Assembly (NCBI GenBank): GCA_905233565.1
Contig: CAJOCL010000014.1
Location: 1 to 64,000, forward strand
DNA length: 64,000 nt
DNA from: an uncultured Synergistales bacterium
GTDB lineage: Bacteria; Synergistota; Synergistia; Synergistales; Aminobacteriaceae
Direction of reading: 5' to 3'
Shown: piece after piece, positions 33,309 through 41,834 of the stretch
How positions within the stretch are numbered: position 1 is the stretch's first letter
Layout: the number at the start of each line of letters is the position of its first letter
Notes under the pieces: model-generated
Told to the model about the DNA's origin: nothing
What the model saw: the letters and a program-made list of their open reading frames with translations, nothing else
Database searches by the model: none
Position numbers and translations under genes: made by a program

Positions 33309-34256
33309 ATGTATAAAGCAATAGTGATACGTTTATTTCCGACGAAATCACAGGCAAAATTATTTTGGCAGAACATCGGCGCAGCTCGTTGGACTTGGAA
33401 TTGGGGATTAAATTTTCAGAAAAATCTATATGCAGAAAGTCAAAAAATATTAAGCATATATGAGTTAAAACGGAAATTTACGGAAGTCCGGAACAGTGAG
33501 GAGTTCAAATGGCTTCAGGAAGTTTCAAGGCAAGTTGAAGCCAATGCACTGATAGATTTGGACAAGGCATACAAAAATTTTTTCAGGAGATTAAAGGCCG
33601 GGAAAATCGGCGGAATGCCGAAGTTCAAATCGAAAGGAAAATGTACACCGTCATTAGAGTCAAAAATAATTTTGCGTGATGTGAAAATGGGAATAGACGT
33701 AGGCGTGAAATCACTGGCCGTAGTGAGCTGCGGAGGACGAAAAAGAGTATTCAAAAACATCAATCGTAGTTACAAAATGAGAAGATTGACCAGACAGCTC
33801 AAGCACCATCAGAGAATTTTATCGGGGAAGAAAAAAGGCTCGAAAAATTATATGAAGGAAAAATATAAAGTGCAGGACTTATACGGCAGGATAAAGCGCA
33901 GAAGGCACGAGTACATTCAACAGACAGCACGAAAAATCGTGAATATGAGGCCTAAAGTAATAGTGCTTGAAGATTTGAACATACAGGGAATGATGAAAAA
34001 CTATCATCTTGCGGGAGCAGTAGCAGAACAGAATTTATATTTACTGCGAATGCTGATAGAACGCAAGGCAGCAGATTTAGGAATAGAGATAAAAATTGCC
34101 GACAGGTTTTATCCGAGTTCAAAAACATGTTCAAACTGTGGTCATGTGAAAAAAGATTTGAAGTTGTCAGAAAGAATATACAAATGTCCGGAATGCGGAA
34201 AAATAATCGACAGGGATTTTAACGCAGCTTTGAATTTAGAGAGATTAGCTGAATAG
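33309..34256 (+). CDS. tnpB: TnpB-family RNA-guided nuclease, internally shortened
   Basis: A 315-aa TnpB. The N-terminus is standard (YKAIVIRLFPTKSQAKLFWQ, GAARWTWNWGLNFQ), and the RuvC catalytic residues are present: Asp130 in MGIDVGVKSLAV, Glu221 in VIVLEDLNIQGM and Asp in IDRDFNAALN (301/303). The zinc finger CSNCGHVKKD...YKCPECGK is intact. Between PKFKSKGKCTPS and MGIDVG only about 12 residues remain, where TnpB normally has about 75-90 residues of WED beta-barrel, so an in-frame internal deletion is inferred. ATG 33309 has AAGGAGG nine bases upstream. No TnpA is adjacent. Confidence 0.85.
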   Translation: MYKAIVIRLFPTKSQAKLFWQNIGAARWTWNWGLNFQKNLYAESQKILSIYELKRKFTEVRNSEEFKWLQEVSRQVEANALIDLDKAYKNFFRRLKAGKIGGMPKFKSKGKCTPSLESKIILRDVKMGIDVGVKSLAVVSCGGRKRVFKNINRSYKMRRLTRQLKHHQRILSGKKKGSKNYMKEKYKVQDLYGRIKRRRHEYIQQTARKIVNMRPKVIVLEDLNIQGMMKNYHLAGAVAEQNLYLLRMLIERKAADLGIEIKIADRFYPSSKTCSNCGHVKKDLKLSERIYKCPECGKIIDRDFNAALNLERLAE

Positions 34257-34312
34257 CCTAAACTCTAAGGGAGTTCGATGCCCCCGTAATGACTGCGGAG
34301 AACTATACAAAC
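34250..34312 (+). ncRNA. Possible omega-RNA / right-end scaffold of the TnpB locus
   Basis: Directly after tnpB the DNA is structured: AACTCTAAGGGAGTT forms a short hairpin, followed by TTCGATGCCCCCGTAATGACTGCGGAG, a composition often seen at the 3' end of TnpB loci where the guide scaffold lies. The exact end and guide are not resolvable by eye. Confidence 0.3.
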
Positions 34313-34411
34313 GATACACTGATTTTTTTTCAGAGTGTCGGGTTCTATGAAACAGTAAGGAAAATATAATTAAATATTAAGTATTGTTATGTTTTTTGCA
34401 TCGGTGCAACA

Positions 34412-35764
34412 ATGCCAGAATTAACTGACACGCTCGAAAAAATAAAATCACTCGCAGAAGCAAAGAACGTCCGCGAACTCAGGAACATAACTGAAGACAT
34501 GAACGATGCAGACATCGCCGACACTCTCGAACAGTTAGAGCCTGAAGCACGGGTTGTATTGTTCCGCGCATTAAGCAGGGACATGGCCGCAGAAGTTTTC
34601 GCGCACCTGATCCCGGATACAAAAGAAGCTCTGGTTTCACAGCTGACGGCACCTGAACTGGGGCGCATTGTCGATGAATTGTTCCTCGATGATGCCGCAG
34701 ATTTAGTTGAGGAGCTGCCCGCCGATATAGTCAAACGCATTCTCGAAAATGCAAGCCCTGAAACACGCAGGGGCATTAACCAGCTGCTGCAGTATCAGGA
34801 AGATTCAGCCGGCAGCATAATGACGACTGAATATATTTCCCTTCGTCCTGACATGAACGTTGAGGAGGCTTTCAGGCACATAAGGGAAGTCGGAACGGAC
34901 AAAGAAACGCTCTATACATGTTACGTTACTGACCCTAAAGGAATTTTAATCGGTGTCGTTACCGTCAGAACAATGCTGCTCTCCCAGTATGCCGACATGA
35001 TCGGCGACATCATGACCGACACGAATTTAATCACCGTAAATACTAACGATGACCGCGAAAAAGTTACGGAACTGTTCCAGAAATACGACTTTATGGCCAT
35101 TCCCGTTGTCGACTCTCAAAATCACTTAGTCGGTATCGTTACGGTTGACGACGCTATGGAGGTCTTGGAAGAGGAAAGCACCGAAGACTTTCACAAAATG
35201 GCGGCCATGCTCCCTATGGATGAGCCGTATCTCTCAATGGGAATCGGAGAACTTGCAAAGAAGCGTGTTATATGGCTTATGGTTCTGATGATTTCCGCAA
35301 CTCTTTCAGGTTCTATATTAAATCATTACCAGTCAGTTTTTGCGGCACTTCCTGCGTTAATCGCGTCAATTCCAATGTTAATGGACACGGGCGGTAATGC
35401 CGGATCACAGTCTTCAACCCTCGTAATTCGCGGTATTGCTGTCGGTGAACTGAGATTGAGGGACGCTCTTACAGTGTTATTCAAAGAAATAAGGGTAAGC
35501 CTTATTGTCGGCGGAGGGCTGGCGTTTGTAAACTTTTTCTACAAATATGCAATGAGTGGAGACTGGCTTTTATCCCTCACCGTAGGAATAAGCCTTTTTG
35601 TAACGGTAATATTTGCCCAGACTGTCGGCGGAATGCTCCCGCTTCTCGCCAAGTCTTTGGGATTTGATCCGGCGTTAATGGCTGCTCCCATAGTTACAAC
35701 TATTGTTGACGCAGGAAGCCTCACGATGTATTTTGCCGTTGCAAGCCGTATAATGAACGTATAA
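34412..35764 (+). CDS. mgtE: Magnesium transporter MgtE
   Basis: A 450-aa Mg2+ channel. The N-terminal superhelix (residues about 1-125, DIADTLEQLEPEARVVLFRAL), two CBS domains (about 135-255, IMTTEYISLRPDM, LIGVVTV, FMAIPVVDSQNHLVGIVTVDDAMEV), a plug helix and five membrane helices with the pore signature MLMDTGGNAGSQSSTLVIRG follow in order. The CBS/N domains sense cytosolic Mg2+. No Shine-Dalgarno sequence precedes ATG 34412; GCATCGGTGC lies just upstream. No M-box riboswitch was recognised in the short leader. Confidence 0.95.
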   Translation: MPELTDTLEKIKSLAEAKNVRELRNITEDMNDADIADTLEQLEPEARVVLFRALSRDMAAEVFAHLIPDTKEALVSQLTAPELGRIVDELFLDDAADLVEELPADIVKRILENASPETRRGINQLLQYQEDSAGSIMTTEYISLRPDMNVEEAFRHIREVGTDKETLYTCYVTDPKGILIGVVTVRTMLLSQYADMIGDIMTDTNLITVNTNDDREKVTELFQKYDFMAIPVVDSQNHLVGIVTVDDAMEVLEEESTEDFHKMAAMLPMDEPYLSMGIGELAKKRVIWLMVLMISATLSGSILNHYQSVFAALPALIASIPMLMDTGGNAGSQSSTLVIRGIAVGELRLRDALTVLFKEIRVSLIVGGGLAFVNFFYKYAMSGDWLLSLTVGISLFVTVIFAQTVGGMLPLLAKSLGFDPALMAAPIVTTIVDAGSLTMYFAVASRIMNV

Positions 35765-35799
35765 AAAATACTCTTTAAGTTAAGGAGGAAAATTAAACA

Positions 35800-36618
35800 A
35801 TGAAGAAAGTTTTGTGTATATTAGTTATGTTTTCACTGTGTTCATGTGCGTTTGCGGCTCCTGCGAAAATCGGTGTGCTTGCTCCGATCGGTCAGGACGA
35901 AAAGGGCGTTATAGAATGGACAGAGAACGTTGCTGAAGCCGAAGGAAAAACTTCAATGTTCAGGAATACGAATACAATTGTTATATTCGACAACTTGAAC
36001 GCAATGATCATGGCACTGAGGGCAGGACAGATAGACCGCTTTGCTACAGGAGTTTACACGGCTGAATACATAACGGCAAGGAACGATGATTTCAGGCTCA
36101 TTGACAATAAGCACAACGCAATACTCGGCCTTTCTCTTGCCCTGCGTGAAGAGGATAAGCCGAAGATGCTCGCAATAAATCTGGCCATTAACGATATGAA
36201 GGCTGACGGGACACTTGAGCGTCTTATACGTGAAAATATCATTGAGCTTGGGAAAAATGAGCCTGTTGCCGTTGAAATGCCGAAGATTGAAGGTGCTGAA
36301 GTAATGAAAGTTGCCGTAACCGGTGATATTCCGCCTATGGACTGCATACTTGCTGACGGGAGGCCGGCAGGTTTCAACACCGCTTTTCTTGCTGAACTTT
36401 CAAAGCGTATCGGCCGTAATATTGAACTTGTCAGCATAAGTGCAGGCGCAAGGCAGGCAGCCATATCTTCAGGGCGCGTTGATGCCGTTTTCTGGACGCG
36501 CAACGCATATAACTTGAAGCGCGAAATGCTCCCTTATCCGCTCGATAAAATGGTTGGGGTTGTTATCTCTGAGCCTTATCTGTTCGAGAGCAGAGGAGCC
36601 GTGTCGTTGTCGAAATAA
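35800..36618 (+). CDS. Periplasmic solute-binding protein, lobes in permuted order (divergent copy)
   Basis: A 272-aa exported protein with signal peptide cleaved near AFA/AP (residue 20). Residues 22-150 resemble the second lobe of family 3 amino-acid binding proteins (FDNLNAMIMALRAGQIDRFA, then the C-terminal helix string INLAINDMKADGTLERLI that normally ends such proteins). Residues 166-268 resemble the first lobe (EVMKVAVTGDIPPMDCILADGRPAGFNTAFLAELSKRIG, SSGRVDAVFW). Lobe 2 thus precedes lobe 1. The usual ligand-binding Arg in the T-x-E-R string of lobe 1 is not evident, so the ligand may differ from amino acids. AAGGAGG precedes ATG. It is a paralogue of the gene at 37264. Confidence 0.8.
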   Translation: MKKVLCILVMFSLCSCAFAAPAKIGVLAPIGQDEKGVIEWTENVAEAEGKTSMFRNTNTIVIFDNLNAMIMALRAGQIDRFATGVYTAEYITARNDDFRLIDNKHNAILGLSLALREEDKPKMLAINLAINDMKADGTLERLIRENIIELGKNEPVAVEMPKIEGAEVMKVAVTGDIPPMDCILADGRPAGFNTAFLAELSKRIGRNIELVSISAGARQAAISSGRVDAVFWTRNAYNLKREMLPYPLDKMVGVVISEPYLFESRGAVSLSK

Positions 36619-36631
36619 AGTCGAAATAAAC

Positions 36632-36805
36632 ATGAAAGATTATGAATTTATCACTGTTGGAATTGAAAATCCTTCAGATGTCAGTAAATGCGCTGAGAAT
36701 TTAAGGCGTTACATGGGCAGAGGGGAAAAAATGTTTTATTCTGATGCTCAGGAATATATACGGGAGCTTAGGGACTGTGACAGGAATTGGCAGACTGTTT
36801 CTTGA
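36632..36805 (+). CDS. Putative antitoxin of a PIN toxin pair (57 aa)
   Basis: A short acidic protein, MKDYEFITVGIENPSDVSKC then AENLRRYMGRGEKMFYSDAQ and a charged tail. I do not recognise the family; the call rests on size, position directly upstream of and overlapping a PIN-domain gene by 29 bases, and the C-terminal helix that could wrap the toxin. The ATG at 36632 lies 14 bases after the binding-protein stop. The frame opens further upstream inside that gene but without support. Confidence 0.5.
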   Translation: MKDYEFITVGIENPSDVSKCAENLRRYMGRGEKMFYSDAQEYIRELRDCDRNWQTVS

Positions 36806-37208
36806 CACGGCACCGTTAATATATTTTCTTGATGATGATGAACATTACGCCGGGAAGATGAAGGACATTTTTTATAACGCTCTTACTTCCGGCGTAAAAA
36901 TTATCACTTCAGCATTAACCGTAACAGAATATTTGATATATCCTTTCAGAAGCGGAAATACTGAAAAAATAAATGTATTTTTTGAATTTATTAATGATGC
37001 CGAAATTGAGATTATGTCAATAAATACCGCTACAGCTGCAAAAGCGGCTCAAATACGTGCAGAATATACAGCTTTCAAGACGATAGACGCGTTACAGCTT
37101 GCCTCTGCATGTATAAATTTCTGTGATGTCTTTCTTACGAATGATAAACAGTTATGCCAATTTCAGGAAATGAAGTGCATTACTGTAGATAATTTCAGAC
37201 AGATATAA
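36777..37208 (+). CDS. PIN-domain ribonuclease toxin (VapC-like)
   Basis: A 143-aa PIN-fold protein predicted to cut RNA. Conserved acids are visible: Asp in RLFLDTAPLIYFLD, Glu in ALTVTEYLIYP, Asp in KTIDALQLASAC and Asp in FLTNDKQLC. The preferred start is GTG 36777, in the frame reading MTGIGRLFLDTA; GGGAG lies about 11 bases upstream. It overlaps the small upstream gene, as VapBC pairs do. The pair sits between two permuted binding-protein genes, an odd insertion point that splits what looks like a transport locus. Confidence 0.8.
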   Translation: MTGIGRLFLDTAPLIYFLDDDEHYAGKMKDIFYNALTSGVKIITSALTVTEYLIYPFRSGNTEKINVFFEFINDAEIEIMSINTATAAKAAQIRAEYTAFKTIDALQLASACINFCDVFLTNDKQLCQFQEMKCITVDNFRQI

Positions 37209-37263
37209 ATGATTAAGCTATAATTAATCAAAAATACAATATTTCACTGGAGGAAATTAGGTA

Positions 37264-38064
37264 ATGAAAAAGTTTTTTGCATTCATGTTAATACTTGCGT
37301 TATCCGCAGGGATTTGCTTTGCTGACGAAGCCAAGCTGAAATCAACAAGCCAGCTCAAAACTGAAAAACTCGCCGCACAGCGCGGTACGGTCGGACAGTT
37401 TATCGCTGAAGACCTTCTCGGCGACAAAAAAGGAACTCTCTTAACGACTTATGAAAAATACGTCGATGCAATTGCGGCACTGAGGCAGGGAAAAGTACGC
37501 GCCGTAATCATGGACGAAATGCCCGCAAAACGTTTCCTGAATGAAGTTGACGGCCTAACGATAATGTCTGAGCCTATGTCCGAAGAGAATTACGCAATCG
37601 GTTTCAGAAAGGGAAATACTGAGCTCGTCAATGCCGTAAACAAAGCTCTTTCCGAAATGAAAGCAGACGGAACAATGGACGCTATTTTTGCTAAATACCT
37701 GAACGGCGATTATTCGTCAATCAAGCCTGAAGATATTGACTTCAACAAGGGAGCTAAAGGCGGAAAATTATTCGTCGGAACTGAGGCAGGTTTCGCCCCC
37801 TATGAACTGAAAGTCGGTACGGGCTATATCGGTATTGATGTCGAAATGTGTGCGGCAATAGCAAAGAAATTAGACCGCGAACTCGTAATCGAAAACATGA
37901 ATTTTGACGCTCTCCCGATGGCCGTTTCAACAAACAAGGTCGATATGATATGCGCCGGAATTACCGTAACTGACGAACGCAAAGAGAATATGGACTTCTC
38001 TGACAATTACGTTGTCGGCGCAAAACAGGTCGCAGTAGTCAGAGCAGATGATTATGAAAAGTAA
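37264..38064 (+). CDS. Amino-acid ABC transporter binding protein with circularly permuted lobes
   Basis: A 266-aa exported protein, signal peptide to about residue 20. Residues 22-148 are the second lobe of a family 3 binding protein: STSQLKTEKLAAQRGTVGQF, TYEKYVDAIAALRQGKVRAVIMDEMPA, then NYAIGFRKGNTELVNAVNKAL and MKADGTMDAIFAKYL, which is the normal C-terminal end. After a linker, residues 167-260 are the normal first lobe: GKLFVGTEAGFAPYELKVG, GIDVEMCAAIAKKLDRELVI, FDALPMAVSTNKVDMICAGI and TVTDERKENMDFSD, with the ligand-carboxylate Arg kept. The order is therefore lobe 2 then lobe 1. GGAGG precedes ATG. It overlaps the permease gene by 17 bases. Confidence 0.88.
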   Translation: MKKFFAFMLILALSAGICFADEAKLKSTSQLKTEKLAAQRGTVGQFIAEDLLGDKKGTLLTTYEKYVDAIAALRQGKVRAVIMDEMPAKRFLNEVDGLTIMSEPMSEENYAIGFRKGNTELVNAVNKALSEMKADGTMDAIFAKYLNGDYSSIKPEDIDFNKGAKGGKLFVGTEAGFAPYELKVGTGYIGIDVEMCAAIAKKLDRELVIENMNFDALPMAVSTNKVDMICAGITVTDERKENMDFSDNYVVGAKQVAVVRADDYEK

Positions 38065-38860
38065 GCGTTACGAAGGGGCAGGCAGGGGCGATGTCCTTTT
38101 ATGGATAGCCGGCCTTGCCCTGCTTTATCTGCTTTGGGATTCGGGTTTTTTTACGGCAGCTGCATGGCAGGATTTTAACAGGCGTTTTTACCAGAATTTT
38201 ATCAAGGACAGCCGCTATATGATGCTTGTTGACGGCCTTAAATCAACAATTTTCATGACATCGGGCGCAACGGTCATAGGCGTTATTGTCGGGCTGATAT
38301 TAAGCGTTATCCGTGTTGCCCATAAAGGCGGAGTTCATATCCCCGTACTGAATAAACTCGCCGAAACTTATATAACCGTCCTTCGCGGTACTCCCGCAAT
38401 GGTTCAGCTGTTAATCTGGAACTTCACTATCTTTGCATCAGCCAGAGACTTAAACACCCAGTATATTGCAATTCTCGCGTTCGGCCTTAACTCGGGCGCA
38501 TATGTCGCTGAAATTTTCAGGGGCGGCATTGAATCAATTGATGCAGGACAAATGGAGGCTGCGCGTTCTTTGGGGCTTACTTACGGTTCATCAATGAGGC
38601 ACGTTATACTCCCTCAGGCTCTGCGCAACGTTGTACCGATGCTGTTTAATGAATTTATTGCTTTGCTGAAAGAAACATCAATAGCAGGATATATAGGAAT
38701 TGACGATCTGACTAGGGCAGGGCAGAATATTCAGGCTTTGACGCTTGAGCATTCACAGCCTTTAGTCATGGTAGCAATAATATATCTTGTCATAGTTCTT
38801 CTGCTGACAAAGTTAGTCAGCAAACTTGAACAATGGCTCAGCAGAGGCAGAAGGGGGTAA
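38048..38860 (+). CDS. Polar amino-acid ABC transporter permease
   Basis: A 270-aa inner-membrane protein of the HisM/GlnP class. The N-terminal helix (15-28) precedes the conserved LVDGLKSTIFMTSGATVIGVIVGLILSVIRV, a periplasmic AETYITVLRGTPAMVQLLIWNF string and the cytoplasmic EAA loop EAARSLGLTYGSSMRHVILPQALRNVVP that contacts the ATPase. Two starts (ATG 38048, ATG 38054) are possible. It overlaps the binding-protein gene, and the ATPase follows 6 bases later, so the three form one importer. Confidence 0.93.
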   Translation: MIMKSKRYEGAGRGDVLLWIAGLALLYLLWDSGFFTAAAWQDFNRRFYQNFIKDSRYMMLVDGLKSTIFMTSGATVIGVIVGLILSVIRVAHKGGVHIPVLNKLAETYITVLRGTPAMVQLLIWNFTIFASARDLNTQYIAILAFGLNSGAYVAEIFRGGIESIDAGQMEAARSLGLTYGSSMRHVILPQALRNVVPMLFNEFIALLKETSIAGYIGIDDLTRAGQNIQALTLEHSQPLVMVAIIYLVIVLLLTKLVSKLEQWLSRGRRG

Positions 38861-38866
38861 ATTCTC

Positions 38867-39625
38867 GTGAATGATGACATGATTCTGGAAGTTAAGGACC
38901 TCCATAAAACATTCATGCTTCAGGACGGCCGTGAATTGAACGTTATAAACGGCATAACTACAGGCATAAGGAAGGGCGAAAAAATAGCGGTCATCGGCCC
39001 TTCAGGTTCGGGAAAATCAACTTTCCTTCGGTGCCTTAATCAAATGGAAGTCCCAACTTCAGGGACAATAACGTTCAAAGGTCAGAATATTACGGCTCCT
39101 GATTGTGATATTAATCTCGTCAGGCGTCATATGGGAATGGTTTTTCAGCATTTCTATTTATTCCCTCATTTGACCGTCAGAAAGAATTTGACTCTTGCGC
39201 CTGTTGAACAGAAATTAATGACTCAGGAAGAGGCAGATTCAAAAGCACATGAACTTCTCGCCCGTGTCGGACTTGCCGATAAAATTGACGAATGGCCGGA
39301 CAGGTTATCGGGCGGTCAGAAGCAAAGGGTAGCTATTGCGCGTGCTATGGCAATGAGTCCTGACATGCTGCTTTTTGATGAGCCGACAAGTGCTTTGGAT
39401 CCTGAAATGATAGGCGAGGTTCTCGATGTCATGAAAGAGCTTGCCGATTCAGGAATGACCATGTATCTGGTTACTCATGAAATGGGATTCGCCCACAAGA
39501 TTGCAGACAGGGTACTTTTTATCGACAAGGGCATAATCAGCGAGGAAGGTACGCCCGGCGAGGTATTCGATAATCCAAAGCAGCCGCGAACTATAGAATT
39601 TCTTTCAAAAGTTTTGAGACGTTAA
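38867..39625 (+). CDS. Polar amino-acid ABC transporter ATPase (GlnQ type)
   Basis: A 252-aa cytoplasmic ATPase. Walker [17 protein letters not shown]-loop [14 protein letters not shown], signature [16 protein letters not shown], Walker [15 protein letters not shown] and H-loop [10 protein letters not shown] are all intact. Start GTG 38867; AGGGGGT lies about 10 bases upstream. It closes the importer operon, and a terminator follows. Confidence 0.95.
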   Translation: MNDDMILEVKDLHKTFMLQDGRELNVINGITTGIRKGEKIAVIGPSGSGKSTFLRCLNQMEVPTSGTITFKGQNITAPDCDINLVRRHMGMVFQHFYLFPHLTVRKNLTLAPVEQKLMTQEEADSKAHELLARVGLADKIDEWPDRLSGGQKQRVAIARAMAMSPDMLLFDEPTSALDPEMIGEVLDVMKELADSGMTMYLVTHEMGFAHKIADRVLFIDKGIISEEGTPGEVFDNPKQPRTIEFLSKVLRR

Positions 39626-39633
39626 TTTTATTC

Positions 39634-39668
39634 CCCCGTTCACGTAATGAGCAGGGGGATTTTTTTAA
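39634..39668 (+). terminator. Rho-independent terminator
   Basis: TCCCCC (39634-39639) pairs with GGGGGA (39656-39661) with partial pairing inside the loop, then seven T. It separates the importer operon from ftsH. Confidence 0.8.
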
Positions 39669-39683
39669 CTCTTTTCAACTCTG

Positions 39684-39692
39684 TTATAATCG
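39684..39692 (+). promoter_or_regulatory. Extended -10 promoter of ftsH
   Basis: TGTTATAAT lies 38 bases before the TTG start, immediately after the terminator. There is no good -35, consistent with the extended -10 class. Confidence 0.6.
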
Positions 39693-39729
39693 TGATTAAG
39701 ATGACCAACAGACGGAGGAAAGTTATATC

Positions 39730-41682
39730 TTGGGAAAAGTAGTAAAGAACTTAGGACTTTATCTCGTGTTAGTTCTCGTTGTTGTTACTATGGTCAACAC
39801 GTTCTTAACCCCCGAAGAAGTCCAGAAGCAGTATGACGAAATAAGTTACAGTCAGTTCCTGAAAGATTTAGATGCCGGAAATATCCGGATACTTCAGATA
39901 AGGAACAACACAATACCGGGCGAATCGAGTTCGGCAACTCTTCAGGGAGAACTGCATGACGGCCGGAGATTTTTGACTTACGGCCTCGATGTCTCAGGCC
40001 TGGCCGATAAAGCCGCTGAAAAAGGCGTAATGGTAACTGTTGAAGCACCGCAGAAAAATACATGGCTTATGTCCCTTATGACATCATTGTTCCCGACATT
40101 GTTATTAATCGGCGTATGGGTCTATTTCCTGAACAACATGCAGCCCGGCGGAGGGCGTGTAATGTCGTTCAGCAAGAGCAAGGCAAAATTATTCCTGGAC
40201 AACAAGCCGAAAGTTACATTTGCTGACGTTGCGGGCTGTGAAGAATCAAAAGAGGAATTGCAGGAAGTTATACACTTCTTAAAAGAACCCGAAAAATTCA
40301 AGAAACTCGGCGCAAGAGTTCCAAAAGGCGTTCTTCTTGTCGGCCCTCCCGGAACAGGTAAGACCCTGCTTGCCCGCGCTGCTGCCGGTGAAGCTGATGT
40401 TCCGTTTTTCAGCGCGAGCGGTTCTGATTTCGTTGAAATGTTCGTAGGCGTAGGAGCTGCAAGGGTACGCGATTTATTCGAGCAGTCGAAAAAATATCAG
40501 CCCTGTATTATCTTTATTGACGAAATGGACGCGGTTGGACGGCACAGGGGCGCAGGTCTCGGCGGAGGACATGACGAGCGCGAACAGACATTAAATCAGC
40601 TTTTAGTTGAGCTTGACGGTTTTGACGATACAAGCAGCACGATTTTAATCGCCGCTACTAACAGGCCGGATATTCTTGACCCTGCATTGTTGAGGCCGGG
40701 AAGGTTCGACAGGCATATAACGGTTGACAGGCCGGACGTTAAGGGACGCGAAGAGATTCTGAAGGTTCACATGAAAGATAAGACTTTTGCTGATGATGTT
40801 GATGTAAGCGTTCTTGCACGCAGAACACCCGGACTTGTCGGTGCGGATCTCGCTAATCTAGTCAATGAAGGCGCACTGCTCGCGGCGCGTCACGGCAAGG
40901 ACAAAATCAGCATGGAAGATTTAGAAGAAGGAATCGAGCGCGTTATGGCAGGCCCTGAACGTAAGAGCAGGATATTAAATGACCACGAAAAGAAAATCAT
41001 TGCTTATCATGAAACGGGACACGCAATCGTCGCTAAAATTCTGCCCGGTTCAGATCCAGTTCACAAAATTTCAATCATTCCGAGAGGCCACGCGGCTTTG
41101 GGCTACACTTTGCAGATTCCCGAAGAAGACAGATTTTTAATGTCGAAATCTGAACTCATGAACAGGATTTCAATTTTACTCAGCGGAAGGGTAAGCGAAG
41201 AAATAGTGTTCGGCGACGTAACCAGCGGTGCAGCAAATGACCTTGAGAGAGCAACGCAGACAGCCCGTCAAATGGTTACTCAGCTTGGAATGAGTGAAAC
41301 TCTGGGGCTTGTTAAACTTGGCAATAAACGCGAGGAAATTTTCTTGGGGCGCGACATTTCAGAGGACAGGAATTACAGCGAACAGGTAGCCTATAAAATA
41401 GATCAGGAAGTTAAATCTATTATTGATACGTGTTACGAAAACGCAAAAGAAATTCTCACGGCACGGCGCGATTTAATGGACAAGATAGCAAATGTCCTTC
41501 TTGAGCGTGAAGTTATTGACTCAGAGGAATTTGAAAGGCTCATGAATGAAGATAAAGTTAATCTGACAAAACATGAAGCTGACGTAATCCCCGATGACGT
41601 TAAAAACGCCCCTGATGTTCCTGAAATGCCTGATATAAGGGTTGATAAACTGCCCGAAACGGGAAGAGATTTTATCGCATAA
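39730..41682 (+). CDS. ftsH: ATP-dependent zinc metalloprotease FtsH (copy 1)
   Basis: A 650-aa inner-membrane AAA protease for membrane and regulatory proteins. Two membrane helices (about 7-24 and 115-131) flank a periplasmic domain with [13 protein letters not shown]; the AAA module has [28 protein letters not shown] and [21 protein letters not shown]; the peptidase has HETGHAIV and the third zinc ligand in [13 protein letters not shown]. The acidic C-terminal tail ends near [16 protein letters not shown]. Start TTG 39730, about 13 bases after ACGGAGGAA. A second FtsH lies at 54585. Confidence 0.96.
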   Translation: MGKVVKNLGLYLVLVLVVVTMVNTFLTPEEVQKQYDEISYSQFLKDLDAGNIRILQIRNNTIPGESSSATLQGELHDGRRFLTYGLDVSGLADKAAEKGVMVTVEAPQKNTWLMSLMTSLFPTLLLIGVWVYFLNNMQPGGGRVMSFSKSKAKLFLDNKPKVTFADVAGCEESKEELQEVIHFLKEPEKFKKLGARVPKGVLLVGPPGTGKTLLARAAAGEADVPFFSASGSDFVEMFVGVGAARVRDLFEQSKKYQPCIIFIDEMDAVGRHRGAGLGGGHDEREQTLNQLLVELDGFDDTSSTILIAATNRPDILDPALLRPGRFDRHITVDRPDVKGREEILKVHMKDKTFADDVDVSVLARRTPGLVGADLANLVNEGALLAARHGKDKISMEDLEEGIERVMAGPERKSRILNDHEKKIIAYHETGHAIVAKILPGSDPVHKISIIPRGHAALGYTLQIPEEDRFLMSKSELMNRISILLSGRVSEEIVFGDVTSGAANDLERATQTARQMVTQLGMSETLGLVKLGNKREEIFLGRDISEDRNYSEQVAYKIDQEVKSIIDTCYENAKEILTARRDLMDKIANVLLEREVIDSEEFERLMNEDKVNLTKHEADVIPDDVKNAPDVPEMPDIRVDKLPETGRDFIA

Positions 41683-41683
41683 C

Positions 41684-41712
41684 TTGACTATAAAAAATTT
41701 CTGGGCAATAAT
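41684..41712 (+). promoter_or_regulatory. Sigma-70-type promoter of tRNA-Gln
   Basis: TTGACT (41684-41689) and AATAAT (41707-41712) are spaced by 17 bases, placing the start of transcription near 41719, eleven bases before the tRNA. This is the clearest two-box promoter in the window. Confidence 0.6.
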
Positions 41713-41729
41713 AACAGTGTTGGACATAC

Positions 41730-41803
41730 TGGGATGTCGTCCAAAGGCAGGACGCAGGACTTTGGATCCCGTAATGATGGTTCGAATCCATCCATCCCAG
41801 CCA
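41730..41803 (+). tRNA. tRNA-Gln (anticodon TTG)
   Basis: The acceptor arm TGGGATG (41730-41736) pairs with CATCCCA (41793-41799), followed by discriminator G and encoded CCA. The anticodon loop CTTTGGA gives TTG. The T arm GATGGTTCGAATCCATC is perfect. The anticodon stem has one A-C mismatch. It lies between ftsH and glmU and may be co-transcribed with glmU. Confidence 0.93.
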
Positions 41804-41834
41804 CACGACTAAATCATGAGAGGTGATGCAGGGC

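Noticed and set aside
34260-34411. Magnesium-sensing (M-box) riboswitch before mgtE
   Set aside because: The leader is too short and shows TnpB-end structure; no conserved M-box helices are visible.
36054-36503. Long minus-strand open frames opposite the binding protein (36054-36503), prs (43672-44130) and ftsH copy 2 (55091-55555)
   Set aside because: They mirror well-identified genes, are Ser/Pro-rich in the way of antisense frames, and lack ribosome sites.
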